From assembly GCF_001719065.1 (NCBI RefSeq), contig NZ_LWAF01000004.1, positions 62,001 to 126,000 on the forward strand: 64,000 nucleotides of DNA, in the 5' to 3' direction. This DNA is from Fervidobacterium thailandense (GTDB lineage Bacteria > Thermotogota > Thermotogae > Thermotogales > Fervidobacteriaceae). Positions 62,529 through 64,000 of the stretch are shown in pieces (position 1 is the first letter of the stretch; every line of letters starts with the position of its first letter). The position numbers and the translations under genes are program-made. Under the pieces are notes generated by a model. It had not been told where the DNA came from. It made no database searches and saw only the letters and a list, made by a program, of their open reading frames with translations.

Positions 62529-63393
62529 TTTGCTCACAATTTGGCGTAACACCGGCCTTGAATTCAGTGAAATCATCCTTGCACAAGAGATGATGGAAAC
62601 TGGTAGGGATCCTGTCATCGTAAAACAGGCGTTAAAACGTTTAATGATGGTCATGCTCGAAGAGGCTGAGAGGAACTTTGGAAAGTCGTTCGAAACGTTA
62701 ACCGGCCTGACGGGTAAAAACGCTTCAAAAATGTACATGTCAAAGCCCAGGGTTCTAAGCGAATTCAACTGGGTTGCCACGGTCACGGCACTCTCGATGG
62801 CAGAGTCAAATGCCGCGATGGGGAGGATAGTGGCTTGTCCGACGGCTGGTTCATGCGGTGTTATGCCCGGAATGTTGTACGCACTAAAAAGCGTAGAAAA
62901 AGCTAACGACGAAGACCTACTCAGAGCATTCGTTGTTGCTTCGGGAGTCGGAAACGTGGTCGCGAAAAAGGCCACTCTCTCGGGTGCCGCAGGTGGTTGC
63001 CAAGCGGAAATCGGAACAGCCACCGCGATGGCCGCTGCATTGATGACGTATTATTTCTCGCAGAACCCAGAAGCCGTTGGTCATGCTTCAGCTTTGGCTC
63101 TTAAGTCTTTGATGGGACTCGTGTGTGATCCCGTTGGTGGCTTTGTGGAAGTTCCTTGTGTTAAACGAAATGCGAGTGCTGTGAACGTTGCTATAGCATG
63201 CGCTGAGATGGCCTTAGCGGGGATCGAGAGTGCTATTCCTTTCGACGAAGTTGTTGAAGCCATGTACCACGTTGGAAGGTCCCTTCCTGAATCGTTGAGG
63301 GAGACAGGTCTTGGTGGCATAGCGGCAACGCGAACTGCTCAAAAACTTGTTGAAAGTATTCACAAAAATTTGAACAGTGGTTCTGAAACTTAA
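62518..63393 (+). CDS. sdaAA: L-serine dehydratase, alpha subunit
   Basis: 291 residues from GTG 62518 (GGTGAGG 7 bases upstream); GTG 62497 and TTG 62515 are alternatives. Binds the catalytic 4Fe-4S cluster: Cys residues in [36 protein letters not shown] are the expected ligands and neighbours. Overlaps sdaAB by 11 bases. Together with the hut gene downstream it suggests amino-acid fermentation. Confidence 0.93.
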   Translation: MFSDLLTIWRNTGLEFSEIILAQEMMETGRDPVIVKQALKRLMMVMLEEAERNFGKSFETLTGLTGKNASKMYMSKPRVLSEFNWVATVTALSMAESNAAMGRIVACPTAGSCGVMPGMLYALKSVEKANDEDLLRAFVVASGVGNVVAKKATLSGAAGGCQAEIGTATAMAAALMTYYFSQNPEAVGHASALALKSLMGLVCDPVGGFVEVPCVKRNASAVNVAIACAEMALAGIESAIPFDEVVEAMYHVGRSLPESLRETGLGGIAATRTAQKLVESIHKNLNSGSET

Positions 63394-63443
63394 AATTTTT
63401 CTCCATTCTTGTATATGCTGATTATTCTAAATTCGAATGTTTG

Positions 63444-63472
63444 TTGCTAACACACAAACCGGTTGGTAAAAT
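63444..63472 (+). promoter_or_regulatory. Possible promoter of hutU
   Basis: TTGCTA (63444-63449), 17-base spacer, TAAAAT (63467-63472), 37 bases upstream of the hutU ATG. Confidence 0.5.
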
Positions 63473-63509
63473 CAATATAACGGAACGCTTACATTTGGGA
63501 GGTCTTAGT

Positions 63510-64000
63510 ATGGCCGAGGTAATTCGTGCACCGAGGGGAACGCAATTAACGTGTAAGTCCTGGCAGACAGAAGCTGCTATGCGAATGCTGATGAACAATC
63601 TTGATCCTGAAGTTGCTCGCGATCCGGCAAACCTCATCGTCTACGGTGGAAAAGGTAAGGCTGCACGTAACTGGGAATGCTTCTACAAGATCGTCGAAAC
63701 GCTCAAGGTACTTGAAAATGACGAAACCCTCCTCATCCAAAGCGGAAAACCCGTAGCTGTTTGGAAAACTCACGAGTGGGCCCCAAGGGTCCTTATAGCC
63801 AACTCGAATCTCGTGCCAAAATGGGCTACGTGGGAGTACTTCAACGAACTCGAAGCACGTGGTTTGATTATGTACGGTCAGATGACCGCTGGGAGCTGGA
63901 TCTACATCGGTACACAGGGCATCCTTCAGGGCACGTACGAAACATTCTACGCAGTTGCAAAAAAGTACTTCGGTGGAACACTGCGCGGTAAACTCGTCTT
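63510..64000 (+). CDS. hutU: Urocanate hydratase, N-terminal part (3' end outside window)
   Basis: 163 residues before the window ends, ATG after GGGAGG. Near-canonical HutU N-terminus: [77 protein letters not shown] and [25 protein letters not shown] (NAD site). Converts urocanate to imidazolonepropionate in histidine breakdown. Confidence 0.96.
   Translation, partial: MAEVIRAPRGTQLTCKSWQTEAAMRMLMNNLDPEVARDPANLIVYGGKGKAARNWECFYKIVETLKVLENDETLLIQSGKPVAVWKTHEWAPRVLIANSNLVPKWATWEYFNELEARGLIMYGQMTAGSWIYIGTQGILQGTYETFYAVAKKYFGGTLRGKLV

Overview
This window looks like a chromosomal piece of a thermophilic member of the Thermotogota, most like Fervidobacterium or a close relative. The reasons are the joined phosphoglycerate kinase/triosephosphate isomerase pair, an SLH and coiled-coil protein of the Omp-alpha (toga) type, strong AGGAGGTG-like ribosome binding sites, many TTG and GTG starts, and tightly packed overlapping genes. 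No rRNA operon, CRISPR array or prophage was seen. The genus is my inference; the phylum is well supported.

Layout. Positions 1-4264 (+): end of valS, folC, rsfS, an MTA/SAH deaminase and a radical SAM protein that appears to start at ATT. 4325-6172 (-): an orphan oligopeptide-type binding protein. 6422-7411 (+): peroxiredoxin and ferritin. 7448-10685 (-): two ion-transporter (IT) superfamily permeases and endonuclease V. 10900-35386 (-): a nearly gapless 24.5-kb run. In transcription order it holds a DHH phosphoesterase, two giant STAND/TPR/GGDEF proteins, murB, an M18 aminopeptidase, a MarR regulator, PEGA and Omp-alpha-like envelope proteins, two patatins, an LptA-like protein, miaA, dnaX, pilT, prfA, upp, rho and a TPR membrane protein. 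35486-40351 (+): a third IT permease, a VUT/YhhQ-type transporter and flgA-flgH-flgI. 40367-41977 (-): a TSUP permease and a VIT-family transporter.

42188-42499 carries tRNA-Glu, tRNA-Val and tRNA-Phe. Next comes an accessory island (about 42500-46950) with two insertion sequences, a decayed and internally deleted copy of the first, and an unknown lipoprotein. 47133-50212 (+) is the rpmH-rnpA-yidD-yidC-khpB cluster plus a cupin. A CaCA exchanger, gap, pgk and tpi, and an unknown membrane protein follow. 55944-61707 (-) is a compact signalling operon: an EAL phosphodiesterase, a B12-binding sensor-like protein, a GGDEF cyclase, and a large surface metalloprotease with a predicted outer-membrane barrel. 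The window ends with L-serine dehydratase (both subunits) and the start of urocanate hydratase (+).

The most striking theme is cyclic-dinucleotide signalling: three GGDEF proteins, one EAL protein and one DHH/DHHA1 phosphoesterase in two operons. One operon is coupled to a cobalamin-sensor-like module and a surface protease. The other is built on giant STAND proteins whose N-termini resemble degenerate kinases; one copy has lost its Walker A motif. Two unusual translation events are also well supported by sequence: an ATT start for the radical SAM gene, and a PGK-to-TIM frame change at an A8 run where tpi has no usable start of its own.
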